A stretch of DNA of 42,751 bases from Saprospiraceae bacterium (GTDB lineage Bacteria; Bacteroidota; Bacteroidia; Chitinophagales; Saprospiraceae): positions 1 to 42,751 of the forward strand of contig JAUSMG010000466.1 in NCBI GenBank assembly GCA_030645295.1, read 5' to 3'. The notes below the pieces were generated by a model. It saw only the letters and a list, made by a program, of their open reading frames with translations, made no database searches and was not told the origin of the DNA. Positions 33,816 through 42,751 of the stretch are shown here, one piece after another; within the stretch, counting starts at the first letter, position 1; each line of letters opens with the position of its first letter. The position numbers and the translations under genes are program-made.

Positions 33816-35126
33816 ATGACAAACATCTCATCACTCTACTCCATTTTTCAACACCACCCCGTGGTAAGCACCGATACCCGGCAATTGCCGCGCGGCTGTA
33901 TTTTTTTTGCCCTGAAAGGGGACTATTTTGACGGCAATAAATTTGCGGCACAGGCCCTCGAAAACGGAGCGGCTTACGCGGTGATTGACGACCCAAGCTG
34001 CCAGACCAACAAGCGTTTGCTACTCGTGCCAGATGTGTTGAAAGCCATGCAACAATTGGCCAATCACCATCGCCGCCAATTCGATATTCCCGTTATCGGC
34101 ATCGCCGGATCGAACGGAAAAACAACCACCAAAGAGTTGGTTTCGAGCGTTTTATCGGGCCATTATCCCTGCCATTTTACGAGTGGGAATTTGAATAATC
34201 ACATCGGTGTGCCACTTACTCTATTGTCGATGCCGCGTGGTACAGAGGTTGCGATCATTGAAATGGGGACCAATCAACCAGGCGATATCGAGGAACTTTG
34301 TCACATTGCGCAACCGACACACGGGTTGCTCACCAATATTGGAAAGGAGCATCTGGAAGGCTTTGGCAGCATCGCCGGGGTAAAAAAAGCGGAGGGTGAA
34401 TTGTTTGATTATTTAGCTAAAAACCATGGCTGCGCTTTCGTGAATCTATCAGAAAAATACCTTCCGGCGATGTCCAAAAAGGTTCCCATGCGCGTAGGGT
34501 ATCATCGCACCGAAGCACTGCGGACCAATCCTGGCGTCATCGAAGTCCAGATGCTGGCGGATATGCCTTTTGTGCAGGCGGCTTTCCTATCCGATGATGG
34601 ACCGAGGATGGAAGTGACCACCAAACTTTTTGGAAACCACAATTTTCAAAATGTAATGACGGCCATTGCCCTGGGGGTTTATTTCAAAGTACCCGCTGGA
34701 AAAATCAAGGAAGCTTTGGAAAGTTATACCCCCTCCAACAACCGTTCTCAATTGATTCAGCGCAACGGAGCGACCATTTTACTGGATGCTTACAACGCCA
34801 ATCCTTCCAGTATGCAACCAGCGCTCCAGAGCCTTTGTGCCATGCCTGCAGCGCGTCGCATTGCTATTTTGGGCGACATGCTTGAACTTGGCGATGACAG
34901 TCAAAAAGAGCACGAAGCCCTGCTCCGCTTTGCTGCACGACTCAAGATCAACCAGATCGTTTTGGTGGGAAAAGAATTTGGGAAAACCCCGTTTTCTACA
35001 TTCGGGGCGCTGCATTTTGCGGACAATCTGGCGGCCAAGCAATGGTTTGATGCGCAGGATTTTCAGGGTTCGGCCATCCTGATCAAGGGTTCCAGGGGAA
35101 TTCAATTGGAAAAAGTGCTGGAATAA
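33816..35126 (+). CDS. murF: UDP-N-acetylmuramoyl-tripeptide--D-alanyl-D-alanine ligase
   Basis: A 436-residue stand-alone MurF, normal family length, adding D-Ala-D-Ala to the UDP-MurNAc-tripeptide with ATP in the cytoplasm. Visible motifs: DTRQLPRGCIFFALKGDYFDG (uridine-binding domain, from about residue 20), P-loop GIAGSNGKTTTKE with K102, SGNLNNHIGVPLTLL, EMGTNQPGDIEEL, TNIGKEHLEGFGS, GNHNFQNVMTAIA and LDAYNANPSSM. It lies 12 bp after the MurF-Alr fusion gene and is almost certainly cotranscribed. The catalytic motifs are closer to canonical MurF than those of the fusion, so this is probably the main ligase (inference). Confidence 0.96.
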   Translation: MTNISSLYSIFQHHPVVSTDTRQLPRGCIFFALKGDYFDGNKFAAQALENGAAYAVIDDPSCQTNKRLLLVPDVLKAMQQLANHHRRQFDIPVIGIAGSNGKTTTKELVSSVLSGHYPCHFTSGNLNNHIGVPLTLLSMPRGTEVAIIEMGTNQPGDIEELCHIAQPTHGLLTNIGKEHLEGFGSIAGVKKAEGELFDYLAKNHGCAFVNLSEKYLPAMSKKVPMRVGYHRTEALRTNPGVIEVQMLADMPFVQAAFLSDDGPRMEVTTKLFGNHNFQNVMTAIALGVYFKVPAGKIKEALESYTPSNNRSQLIQRNGATILLDAYNANPSSMQPALQSLCAMPAARRIAILGDMLELGDDSQKEHEALLRFAARLKINQIVLVGKEFGKTPFSTFGALHFADNLAAKQWFDAQDFQGSAILIKGSRGIQLEKVLE

Positions 35127-35127
35127 T

Positions 35128-35163
35128 CAGGGGCTGAAGGCGATCTAACTCCTTCAGCCCCTG
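35128..35163. terminator. Hairpin between convergent murF and the SprB-like gene
   Basis: A 13-bp perfect stem (35128-35140 with 35151-35163, core AGGGGCTGAAGG) with a 10-nt loop lies just after the murF stop. There is no T-run, so its strength is uncertain; it may serve both converging transcripts. Confidence 0.65.
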
Positions 35164-35186
35164 CGATTTATCTTACCTTACAATGC

Positions 35187-38100
35187 TTACCGCTGTAATG
35201 TCACATCTCCGGTAAACAGCTCTTCTTTTCCATCCGCAAACAGCACGGTTGCCTGCCAGATGAACACTGCCGGGTTCAAGTTTTGACCTTTAAAGGTTCC
35301 GTCCCAGCCAATGTTCGTGTCGATGGGTGAAAAATCTTTCCGTTCAAACACCTGTTCTCCCCAGCGCGAATACACCTGCAGGGATTTTATCCGTTCCACC
35401 GACACCGGGTCGGCAAAGATGGTAAACTCATCGTTGGTGCCGTCCTCGTTTGGTGAAAAGATATTGGGGGCGTAGATCTTACGCGTCTTGTCGACCGTGA
35501 GCAACAGGCTGCCCCGGGCCTCGCAACCTGCCTTCGATATTACCAATAATTGATAGTTTGTTGTGTTATCCGGCATAGCCCCCGTATTCAAACACGTATC
35601 GCACTCCAAGCCTGTTGAAGGGGTCCAATTGATGGAAGCGATGTCGGAAGGAGGAATATTCACCGTCGCATCGATCTGGTAATTTTCTCCGAGGCCAATC
35701 TCAGCTGTTGGCACGAGTGAAATTACCACCAGATCAGGCGCTTCCACGACCACAACCGTTGTTGCATTACAGCCATTTCCACCTTGGACTTCCACGGTGT
35801 AGGTACCCGGGGCAAGGTTAGTAAACTGATTTTGTACACTCGGCAGACTGTTGTTCAGACTGTACAAAATTGGGTCCGACAAACCAGTCACGGAATCAAT
35901 ATGCACCGTACCCTGCAATTCCTGGCAGGTAGGCTGCTGTACGGAAGCAAAAGCCACCGGAACCTCCGGATCGATCGTTACGGCATCTGTATCGGTACAG
36001 CCATTGGCCGGATTGGTCACGAGCAATTGGTACGTTCCTGCTTCGTCAATCAGCGGGTTGGCAGTCATAGCGCCTGAGACAAAATGGCCATCCTGGGTGG
36101 TCCAGGAATAGGTCAGGTTTGGCGCACCCGAACCACTGCCATTGAGGCCGGCGGTTTCGCCCGCACAATCCACGGTAAAAGGAGCGCCCGCATTTGCGGT
36201 TGGCGGGGCTATATCGGCAGTGACGTTCACTGGAATACCGTTTGCACAGTTATTGGCCGGGTTCAGGCCGAGCAGGTAATACGTGCCCGCGGTGGAAACC
36301 GGAAATGTTGTTCCACTGCCCAAAATCGTGGTATCCGTTCCAATAATGGTTGCCCAGCTGAACTGAACTCCACCCACAGTCGAACTACCCGTCAGTGTTT
36401 GCAAAGGGTTAGAACAGGTCAACAGTGCAGGATTTGCGACGGAGAGGGTCGGTGGGTTCAGATTTTGAGTGATGGTAATACTGGCTGTTGCTGTACAGAA
36501 GGTCACGTCGTCCGATACCACCAACACATATTGGCCGGGGGCGTTCACCATAAGGCTACTGCCGCTGCCAACCGGGTTGCCGTTGTTCAGCCATTGTAAT
36601 GTGCTGGGGTTGGCGGTCCCTGTCACCGTTCCATTGAGGGTAGTGGATATCGTACTACAATCCAATGCAGTGGTATTCGCAGCAATGCTGGCCTGTGGTT
36701 GAGTCGTCTGGTCGGCGATCACAAAACTGGCCGTATTGGTGCAGGCTCCGCCACCGTTCACGGTCACGGTGTACGTGCCCGGGGCAAGGTTCGAAAGGTC
36801 CTCTGTTATTGCCGCGTTCGACCAGATAAAGGTATAGCCGGTGGCTGGGCCGACTACCAGATCAATGGCCCCGTTGTTGGTTGCACAGGAATTGTCGGCA
36901 GTAGGAGTACCGCTGATCAGAGGGGATATCCCGTTGTCAGGAACCGTAAAATTCCCCGTTGATGTGCAGCCGTTGGCCGCAGTTACGGTCACGGTGAACT
37001 GTCCTGAAACAATGTTCAAAAGGTCTTCTGAAGTAGCCGCGTTCGACCAGCTAAATCCGTAGGGCGCAGGGCTTCCGGTCACACTCAGGTCTATGCTGCC
37101 GTTCGCTTGACCGCAAGTTGCCGCCACGATGTTGTTGGAAAGTGAGGGAACTGGCACATTGCTCGTCACGGTAAAATTGGCGGTACCAGTGCAAGCGCCT
37201 CCGCCGTTCACCGTCACGGTGTATGTTCCTGCAGCAATGTTTAACAAATCCTCCGTAATGGCCGCGTTCGACCATAGGAAGGTGTAGCCTGTTGCCGGGC
37301 CGACGGTCAAATCAATTGCCCCGTTATTTACGACACACGAAGTTGCGGCCGTGAGGGTACCATTGATCTGAGGGAGGATCACATTTTCCGGAACGGTATA
37401 ATTCCCTACCGAGCTGCAGCCATTGGCGGCTGTTACGGTCACGGTAAATGTCCCGGAAACGGTGTTGGAAAGGTCTTCCGTTGTGGCTGCATTCGACCAA
37501 ATGAAATCGTAAGGTGCTACGCTTCCCATGACGCTCAGGTCGATGCTCCCGTTTACCTGCCCGCAGGTAGCGGCTGCAATATTGTTGGAAATGCTTGGCA
37601 GTGGAACGTTGCTTGGCACCATAAGGACCGCAGTGCTGCTACAGGCGCCTCCTGCGCTTACCGTCACCGTGTAAATCCCCGCCGCTATATTGGCCAGGTC
37701 TTCTGTAATGGCGGCATTCGACCATAAATAGGTGTAGGTTCCGGCAGGGGTTATCGTCAAATCGATGGCCCCGTTGTTGACCGTACAGGAACTCGCAGGA
37801 CTGAGCGCGCTGCCGATGGCTGGGGAAAATGAGTTCTCCGGTACTGTGTAATTTTCGACGGTGCTGCAGCCGTTGGCGGCCGTCACCGTGACCGTATAGT
37901 TCCCCGAAAGGATACCGTTAAGGTCTTCACCCATGGCGGCGTTTGACCAGTCGAACTGGTAGGGCGCAGGACTTCCCGACACAGTCAAATCAATAGCGCC
38001 ACTGGCCTGACCGCAAGAAGCCGCCGTAATGTTTTGGGCGAGCAATGGTGTGGGGACATTACTGGTTATGGTAAATGCTGCTGTATTGGTGCAATTGCCG

Positions 38101-41100
38101 CCCGCGCTCACAGTGACCGTGTAAGTACCTGCGTTCAACCCGTTGAGGTCTTCGGTAACGGCCATGTTGGACCACAGGTAGGTGACCCCTCCGGGCGGAT
38201 TGACGCTCAGATCGATGGCGCCATTGTTTTGTATACAGGAACTATTGGCACTTGGCGTACCTGCCAGTGCAAACGAAATGGAATTGCCGGGCACGACAGC
38301 ACTTGCTGTTACGGTGCAGTTGTTTGCATCGGTGACGGTTACGAAGTAGGTACCTGCCGGGATGTTGTTGAGGTCTTCACTCATATGTCCGCTTGCCCAA
38401 TTGTAACCAAAGGGCACAGTGCCGCCACTGACACTCAGGTCAATGCTGCCATCCGTTTGGCCGCAGAGTTCAGGCACTATGGTTTGGGAACTGAGTGGAT
38501 TGCTGCGTTGGTCAATGACAAAATAGGAAGCTGTGGCGGTGCAACTGCCCGATTCGGTCACTGATACGGTGTAGGTTCCGGGCGGCAGGCCGCTCAGGTC
38601 TTCCGTGGTGGCCATGTTGGACCACAGATAGGTATAAGCACCGGCAGGGGTGATACTAAGGTCGATGGCTCCGTTGTCGGCGGAACAGTCGGTAAGTGGC
38701 GCTGGAGTAGCGGCCAGGCTAAAGGTCGAAGCGTTATTTGGCACGTTGATGGTGGCCACTTCAGTACAGCCGTTGGGCGCGGTGACGGTAATGGAATAGT
38801 TCCCGGGCAGTAGGCTGGCAAGGTCTTCGGTGGTTGCCATGTTTGACCAGATGTAGGTATAGGGTCCCGTTGGGCCGCTTACACTCAGATCAATGCCGCC
38901 GTTGTTTACCCCGCAGATCGAGGCGGTGATTGCTTGGTCAAGCACTGGTGTGGCGGTATTGTCTGCAATTGAGAAAGTGCTGGTGGACTGGCAGGTGCCC
39001 AGCGTGACGGTCACGGTGTATACGCCAGCCGATAGGTTATTGAGGTCTTCATCCGTTGCAGCGTTTGACCACAGGTAAGCGTAAGTTCCGGCAGGCGCTA
39101 CAATGATGTCGATTGATCCGTTGGCAGTGGTGCATGAGGTGTTCCCAACGGGTGCAGCGGTGACATTGAGCGGGATATTGTTGTTCAGGACCGTAACAGC
39201 ATTAATTGCCGTGCAGCTATTTGCTCCTGTTACGGTTACGGTGTACGTTCCTGGGAGCAGGTTAGCAAGATCCTCTGTAATGGCAGTGTTGGACCAGAGG
39301 TAAGTGAATGGTCCTGTCCCACCGCTCACGCTAAGATCGGCGGCGCCGTCATTCTGGCCGCAGTCGGCAGAGGTTCCGGCGGCGGATAAATTGGGAGAAA
39401 GCGCTTCGTCTGCTATGGAGAAGGTACTGGTGGACAGACAGGTTCCAAGGCTTACCGTAACGGTATAGGTGCCAGGAGACAGGTTGTTCAGGTCCTCCGT
39501 AGTGGCGGCATTAGACCAAAGATAGTTATAGGTACCGGCAGGGGTTATGGCAATATCAACGGAGCCGTTTGCTGTTGCACAAGAGGTATTCCCAAGGGGT
39601 ACGCCGTTTACATTTAAGGGGATGTTATTGTTCAAAACAGTTGCAGCACTTACGGCCGTGCAACTATTCGCCCCTGTTACGGTGACGGAATAAGTACCTG
39701 GGGTTAGGTTGGCCAGGTCTTCGGTCGTCGCGGCATTGGACCAAAGGTAACCGAATGGCCCGGTTCCGCCACTCACCGTAAGGTCGGCAGATCCGTTGTC
39801 CAGCCCACAGTTGGTTGAGCCGCCAGAGGCTGACAGATTGGGCGGCAAGGCATTGTTGATCACGGTAAAGGTGTCCAACGCGATACAACTGACCCCCAAT
39901 GTGACGGTGACCAGATAATTGCCGGCGGTCAGGTTATACAGACTGTCGGTGGTTTGACCATTCGACCAGATAAATACATAGGAAGAGTCAAGTGGGGTAA
40001 CATTCAGATCGATTGCCCCGGTTGGTGCAGTACAGGAAAAATTATCGATCACATTCTCCTGAATTCTGATGGTGTCATTGAAATTGGGCACTATGAACGT
40101 GTTCGTGTTGGAGCACCCCGTCGCAGAGGTCACTATCACAGTAAAAGTGTCCGCAAGGATTCCTGTAAGGTCCTGGGTGGTAGCCCCGTTTGACCATTGG
40201 TAGGTAAGAGGGGCGACGGCGTTGCCTAAAATGATCAGGTCAATTCCGCCGTTGGCCAAACCACAAGTGCTGGTATCCAGCAGCGCGGGAATGATGGGAT
40301 ATTCTCTAAGATCGCCGACCAAGTATGTCTCTTCGGCGGTGCATGTGCCGCCAGCACTGATGGTCACTGTATAGTTTCCAGGGGCAAGTGGGCTTAAATT
40401 GGTCGTGGTTGCCCCGTTTGACCAGGTATAAGCAAGGTTTGCAGGGAAAAGTGATAAAGAAATCCTACCGTTGATTGTATCACAGGCGGTTTGATCCGTA
40501 ACTGTAGCACTATAACTAAATATGGCTTGATTGTCTTCTACTATCACATTCCCGGTACTGGTACAACCATTGGAAGAGGTCAGGGTCACGTCATAACTCC
40601 CGCCAGGAATATTGGCAAGGTCTTCTGTTGTAGCGCCATTTGACCAGAGGTAGGTATACGGTGCAATCCCACCAGGAAGGGTGGTTAAGTTGATAGCTCC
40701 GTTGCTAAGCCCACAACTGGCCGTGGTATTGGTGAATGAAAGGGCGGGGAGTATTGGCTCATCTTCAATATAAAACCCTTCTACGTCCGTACAGGTGCCC
40801 AGTCTCGTGACGGTAACGAAATAAGTCCCACTGGACAAATTGGATATATTTTGGGTGGTTGCACCATTCGTCCAGAGAAAAGTAGCAGTGGGAGTCCAAT
40901 TACCTGCCGGGCCGTAGGTGATGCTTATGCTCCCGTTATTGCCAATACAGGTGGTATTGGGGGTGACTACCCAACCTTCAATAACAACCGGCAAGTCACC
41001 TGCTGGAACCAATCCTGACAGGGTACTGCTACAACCATTGTCACCCGTTACGGTCACGGTATACTCGCCTTCAACAAGGTTGAATATCTGGAAATCCGTT

Positions 41101-41879
41101 GCGCCATTCGACCATTCATAGGTGTAGGGCGGTACGCCACCCTGCGCAAACACGGACGCCGAGCCATTCCCTGTTTCACAAAAATCTATGTCAAAGCCTC
41201 CAATGGGAGGGCTTAATATTGGAGCAACCGTAAGATTGGGCACAACAAACTCCTCTACTGTAGTACAAGTGACCCCAAAGGTGACGGACACTGTATAAGT
41301 TCCGGGGTCAATATTCACAAGGTCCATATCGGTCGAACCGTTCGACCATAAGTAACTCCATGACGCTGGCAATGGATCAACCGTCAAATCAATCGCACCA
41401 TTGCTGGTGCCATTACAAAGGGTGTTCCCGGTAATTGCGCCAGTTATAGAAAGCGGAGCAATGGGAGGCAATTCTCCCACGAAGGCTTGCACTACTTGAA
41501 AATTGTTGTTGGCGTCAAAAACACTTACCTGATAAAACCCGGTGGTAAGACCCAAAAGCGGGTTGACGGTTTCGCCATTCGACCATACATATACCCAAGG
41601 GCCTTGGGTGTTAGGGTCGGGGGTCACTTCTATGAATCCAAGGCCCTGACCACATAAGTCATTTTGCACAAAAACTGTTGGAGCGAGCGATCCCTCCTTG
41701 CCAACAGCCCTAGAATCAGGCTCCAGACCAACCGTTGGAATGTTTTCTTCTACCTCCAGATTTTCAATTAATAACAGGGTGTCAGCGGGCCCTGAAAAAG
41801 TAGAAAATGTAGGTTTTGCTGAAAGGGGGGTGCTGCAAAGTGATGAAATACAAACAAAGAGTATTGAAAAAAATCTCAT
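35187..41879 (-). CDS. Giant SprB-like repeat adhesin with T9SS type B (gliding motility-associated) sorting domain
   Basis: A 2230-residue exported protein. The start at 41879 (MRFFSILFVCISSLCSTPLSA) gives a clear signal peptide; ten extra in-frame residues upstream are ignored. From about residue 75 to 1735 it consists of 22 consecutive ~75-residue SprB-like repeats with the core C..NG.IDL......Y.YLWSNAATTEDL...GTYTVTV....C. The repeats alternate between two subtypes. Three Ig-like domains follow (TLQWLNNGNPV, FSWATIIGTDTT, YSWTTQDGHF), then an adhesin-linker region. The end is the type B sorting domain (KIYAPNIFSPNEDGTNDEFT, SLQVYSRWGEQVFE, GWDGTFKGQNLNP, VTLQR). Likely a filamentous surface adhesin, possibly used in gliding or attachment. 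It is downstream of a paralogue on the same strand. Confidence 0.92.
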   Translation of the reverse strand: MRFFSILFVCISSLCSTPLSAKPTFSTFSGPADTLLLIENLEVEENIPTVGLEPDSRAVGKEGSLAPTVFVQNDLCGQGLGFIEVTPDPNTQGPWVYVWSNGETVNPLLGLTTGFYQVSVFDANNNFQVVQAFVGELPPIAPLSITGAITGNTLCNGTSNGAIDLTVDPLPASWSYLWSNGSTDMDLVNIDPGTYTVSVTFGVTCTTVEEFVVPNLTVAPILSPPIGGFDIDFCETGNGSASVFAQGGVPPYTYEWSNGATDFQIFNLVEGEYTVTVTGDNGCSSTLSGLVPAGDLPVVIEGWVVTPNTTCIGNNGSISITYGPAGNWTPTATFLWTNGATTQNISNLSSGTYFVTVTRLGTCTDVEGFYIEDEPILPALSFTNTTASCGLSNGAINLTTLPGGIAPYTYLWSNGATTEDLANIPGGSYDVTLTSSNGCTSTGNVIVEDNQAIFSYSATVTDQTACDTINGRISLSLFPANLAYTWSNGATTTNLSPLAPGNYTVTISAGGTCTAEETYLVGDLREYPIIPALLDTSTCGLANGGIDLIILGNAVAPLTYQWSNGATTQDLTGILADTFTVIVTSATGCSNTNTFIVPNFNDTIRIQENVIDNFSCTAPTGAIDLNVTPLDSSYVFIWSNGQTTDSLYNLTAGNYLVTVTLGVSCIALDTFTVINNALPPNLSASGGSTNCGLDNGSADLTVSGGTGPFGYLWSNAATTEDLANLTPGTYSVTVTGANSCTAVSAATVLNNNIPLNVNGVPLGNTSCATANGSVDIAITPAGTYNYLWSNAATTEDLNNLSPGTYTVTVSLGTCLSTSTFSIADEALSPNLSAAGTSADCGQNDGAADLSVSGGTGPFTYLWSNTAITEDLANLLPGTYTVTVTGANSCTAINAVTVLNNNIPLNVTAAPVGNTSCTTANGSIDIIVAPAGTYAYLWSNAATDEDLNNLSAGVYTVTVTLGTCQSTSTFSIADNTATPVLDQAITASICGVNNGGIDLSVSGPTGPYTYIWSNMATTEDLASLLPGNYSITVTAPNGCTEVATINVPNNASTFSLAATPAPLTDCSADNGAIDLSITPAGAYTYLWSNMATTEDLSGLPPGTYTVSVTESGSCTATASYFVIDQRSNPLSSQTIVPELCGQTDGSIDLSVSGGTVPFGYNWASGHMSEDLNNIPAGTYFVTVTDANNCTVTASAVVPGNSISFALAGTPSANSSCIQNNGAIDLSVNPPGGVTYLWSNMAVTEDLNGLNAGTYTVTVSAGGNCTNTAAFTITSNVPTPLLAQNITAASCGQASGAIDLTVSGSPAPYQFDWSNAAMGEDLNGILSGNYTVTVTAANGCSTVENYTVPENSFSPAIGSALSPASSCTVNNGAIDLTITPAGTYTYLWSNAAITEDLANIAAGIYTVTVSAGGACSSTAVLMVPSNVPLPSISNNIAAATCGQVNGSIDLSVMGSVAPYDFIWSNAATTEDLSNTVSGTFTVTVTAANGCSSVGNYTVPENVILPQINGTLTAATSCVVNNGAIDLTVGPATGYTFLWSNAAITEDLLNIAAGTYTVTVNGGGACTGTANFTVTSNVPVPSLSNNIVAATCGQANGSIDLSVTGSPAPYGFSWSNAATSEDLLNIVSGQFTVTVTAANGCTSTGNFTVPDNGISPLISGTPTADNSCATNNGAIDLVVGPATGYTFIWSNAAITEDLSNLAPGTYTVTVNGGGACTNTASFVIADQTTQPQASIAANTTALDCSTISTTLNGTVTGTANPSTLQWLNNGNPVGSGSSLMVNAPGQYVLVVSDDVTFCTATASITITQNLNPPTLSVANPALLTCSNPLQTLTGSSTVGGVQFSWATIIGTDTTILGSGTTFPVSTAGTYYLLGLNPANNCANGIPVNVTADIAPPTANAGAPFTVDCAGETAGLNGSGSGAPNLTYSWTTQDGHFVSGAMTANPLIDEAGTYQLLVTNPANGCTDTDAVTIDPEVPVAFASVQQPTCQELQGTVHIDSVTGLSDPILYSLNNSLPSVQNQFTNLAPGTYTVEVQGGNGCNATTVVVVEAPDLVVISLVPTAEIGLGENYQIDATVNIPPSDIASINWTPSTGLECDTCLNTGAMPDNTTNYQLLVISKAGCEARGSLLLTVDKTRKIYAPNIFSPNEDGTNDEFTIFADPVSVERIKSLQVYSRWGEQVFERKDFSPIDTNIGWDGTFKGQNLNPAVFIWQATVLFADGKEELFTGDVTLQR

Positions 41880-41982
41880 AGTACAAATAGGTTTTGTGTG
41901 ACCTCTCAAATACTTTCTGGGAAGTGCATTGCGATGATCAGCGGACTGGATCGGGGAAACTTGTTCGACAAAGATAAGAATG

Positions 41983-42006
41983 TCCCCCGATTCGCTTCAC
42001 GGGGGA
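41983..42006. repeat. 7-bp hairpin in the gap between two paralogous surface-protein genes
   Basis: TCCCCCG (41983-41989) pairs exactly with 42000-42006 around a 10-nt loop, with an A-run on the + strand side. The T-run precedes rather than follows the hairpin on the transcribed (minus) strand, so it is not a standard terminator. Nothing else is seen in the 194-bp gap. Confidence 0.4.
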
Positions 42007-42073
42007 TAAAAAAAATGTGAAGTTCTCTACCAAGGACAGAGAAAATAGCCTGGAGGTCTTCAAGTCTAGGCCC

Positions 42074-42751
42074 TTACCGCTGCAGCGTCACATCGCCCGT
42101 AAACAGTTCCTCCTTCCCATCCACAAACTCCACCACCGCCTGCCAGACGAATACTCCAGGGTTCAACTTCTGCCCCTTGAAAGTACCGTCCCAACCTGTG
42201 GCGATGTCACCTGCGGTAAAATCCTTTTGTTCAAACACCTGTTCTCCCCAGCGGGAGTACACCTGCAAAGACTTGATTTTCACCACCGTAAAGGGATCGG
42301 CGAAGATGGTGAACACGTCATTGTTGCCATTCTCGTTTGGCGAGAAGATGTTTGGAGCATAGATCTTGCGAGTCTTGTCTACGATCAACTGCAAATTGCC
42401 GCGTGCTTCACAGCCGGCATCGGAGACCACCAAAACCTGGTATTGTGTTGTGTTGAACGGCGTCGCTTCCGTATTCAAACAAGTGTCGCAATCCAAACCC
42501 GTCGACGGGGTCCAACTCACAGATGCGATTTCCGTGTCCGGGATATTCACTGTCGCATCGATCTGGTAACTGTAGCCAAGATTTATCGTAGCCGTTGGTT
42601 CGAGTGAAATCTCCACCAGATCAGGCGCTTCTACGACCACTACCGCCGAAGCATTGCATCCATTGTCCCCCAGCACGTCCACGATGTAGGTGCCCGGAAC
42701 AAGGTTTGTAAACTGATTTTGTGCAGCGGGCTGACTGTTGTTCAGGCTATA
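42074..42751 (-). CDS. C-terminal part of a second T9SS type B surface protein (gene continues beyond window)
   Basis: The frame is open to the window edge, so only the last 225 residues are seen. They align along their whole length with the end of the neighbouring SprB-like protein: the SLNNSQPAAQNQFTNL segment, the IDATVNIP and SWTPSTGLDCDTC region, then the type B sorting domain (IYAPNIFSPNENGNNDVFT, LQVYSRWGEQVFE, VTLQR). Most differences are conservative. This is a tandem paralogue, expected to be exported by T9SS to the surface. Whether it also carries SprB-like repeats cannot be seen. Confidence 0.9.
   Translation of the reverse strand, partial: YSLNNSQPAAQNQFTNLVPGTYIVDVLGDNGCNASAVVVVEAPDLVEISLEPTATINLGYSYQIDATVNIPDTEIASVSWTPSTGLDCDTCLNTEATPFNTTQYQVLVVSDAGCEARGNLQLIVDKTRKIYAPNIFSPNENGNNDVFTIFADPFTVVKIKSLQVYSRWGEQVFEQKDFTAGDIATGWDGTFKGQKLNPGVFVWQAVVEFVDGKEELFTGDVTLQR

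Noticed and set aside
36690-41660. Regularly spaced ~226-bp repeats suggesting an array
   Set aside because: They are protein-coding SprB-like domains; units are far longer than CRISPR repeats and in frame throughout.
41983-42006. Hairpin with adjacent A-run considered as a terminator
   Set aside because: On the minus strand, where both flanking genes lie, the T-run comes before the stem, so termination is not supported.

Overview
The window looks like a chromosomal piece of a Bacteroidota genome, most likely a gliding or surface-attached member of the Saprospiria (inference). The grounds are several very large secreted proteins with type IX secretion (T9SS) sorting domains of type A and type B, a SprB-type repeat adhesin, a PorV/PorQ-family outer membrane protein, a SusC-style TonB receptor with a carboxypeptidase-regulatory N-terminus, a MurF-alanine racemase fusion, and TAnnTTTG-like -7 elements upstream of several genes. 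I see no tRNA, rRNA, CRISPR array, transposase or phage gene.

Layout. 1-3818: 3' part of a large PKD-domain T9SS protein closed by a strong terminator. 4023-6529: a PlsC/PlsB-like acyltransferase and a Cys/Met-metabolism PLP enzyme, followed by a ~150 bp palindromic repeat element. 6754-10329: divergent pair of a charged-repeat exported protein and an FG-GAP/ASPIC-UnbV T9SS protein. 10392-11985: leftward GNAT acetyltransferase, PaaI-like thioesterase and GreA. 12192-22097: leftward cluster of a D-2-hydroxyacid dehydrogenase, a TonB-dependent receptor, a ~1350-residue exoprotein and a PorV-like protein, ending in an intrinsic terminator. 22315-25876: small exported protein, a nested palindrome, an Ig-like lipoprotein, and a PhnP-like metallo-hydrolase. 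25888-26576: a short A+T-rich two-gene unit, a minimal nucleotidyltransferase plus a 75-residue helical partner. 26697-28370: adenine deaminase. 28375-30495: Asp-box beta-propeller T9SS protein. 30657-30990: two tiny membrane proteins. 31263-35126: MurF-Alr fusion followed by a second, stand-alone MurF. 35187-42751: two tandem paralogous T9SS type-B surface proteins, the first with 22 SprB-like repeats.

How it fits together. Most of the coding capacity serves the cell envelope: peptidoglycan precursor synthesis (two MurF modules plus Alr), phospholipid acylation, outer membrane transport, and at least five T9SS-exported surface or secreted proteins. The TonB receptor / exoprotein / PorV-like set looks like one functional module, possibly a dedicated outer-membrane export or anchoring assembly. 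It and the nucleotidyltransferase pair are the best candidates for an undescribed system.

The window also holds several classes of short repeat: heptanucleotide runs in two genes, an intergenic-type hairpin inside adenine deaminase, and two large palindromic elements. Some of these have invaded or arisen inside coding sequence. All functions are assigned by reading motifs; no database search was run.
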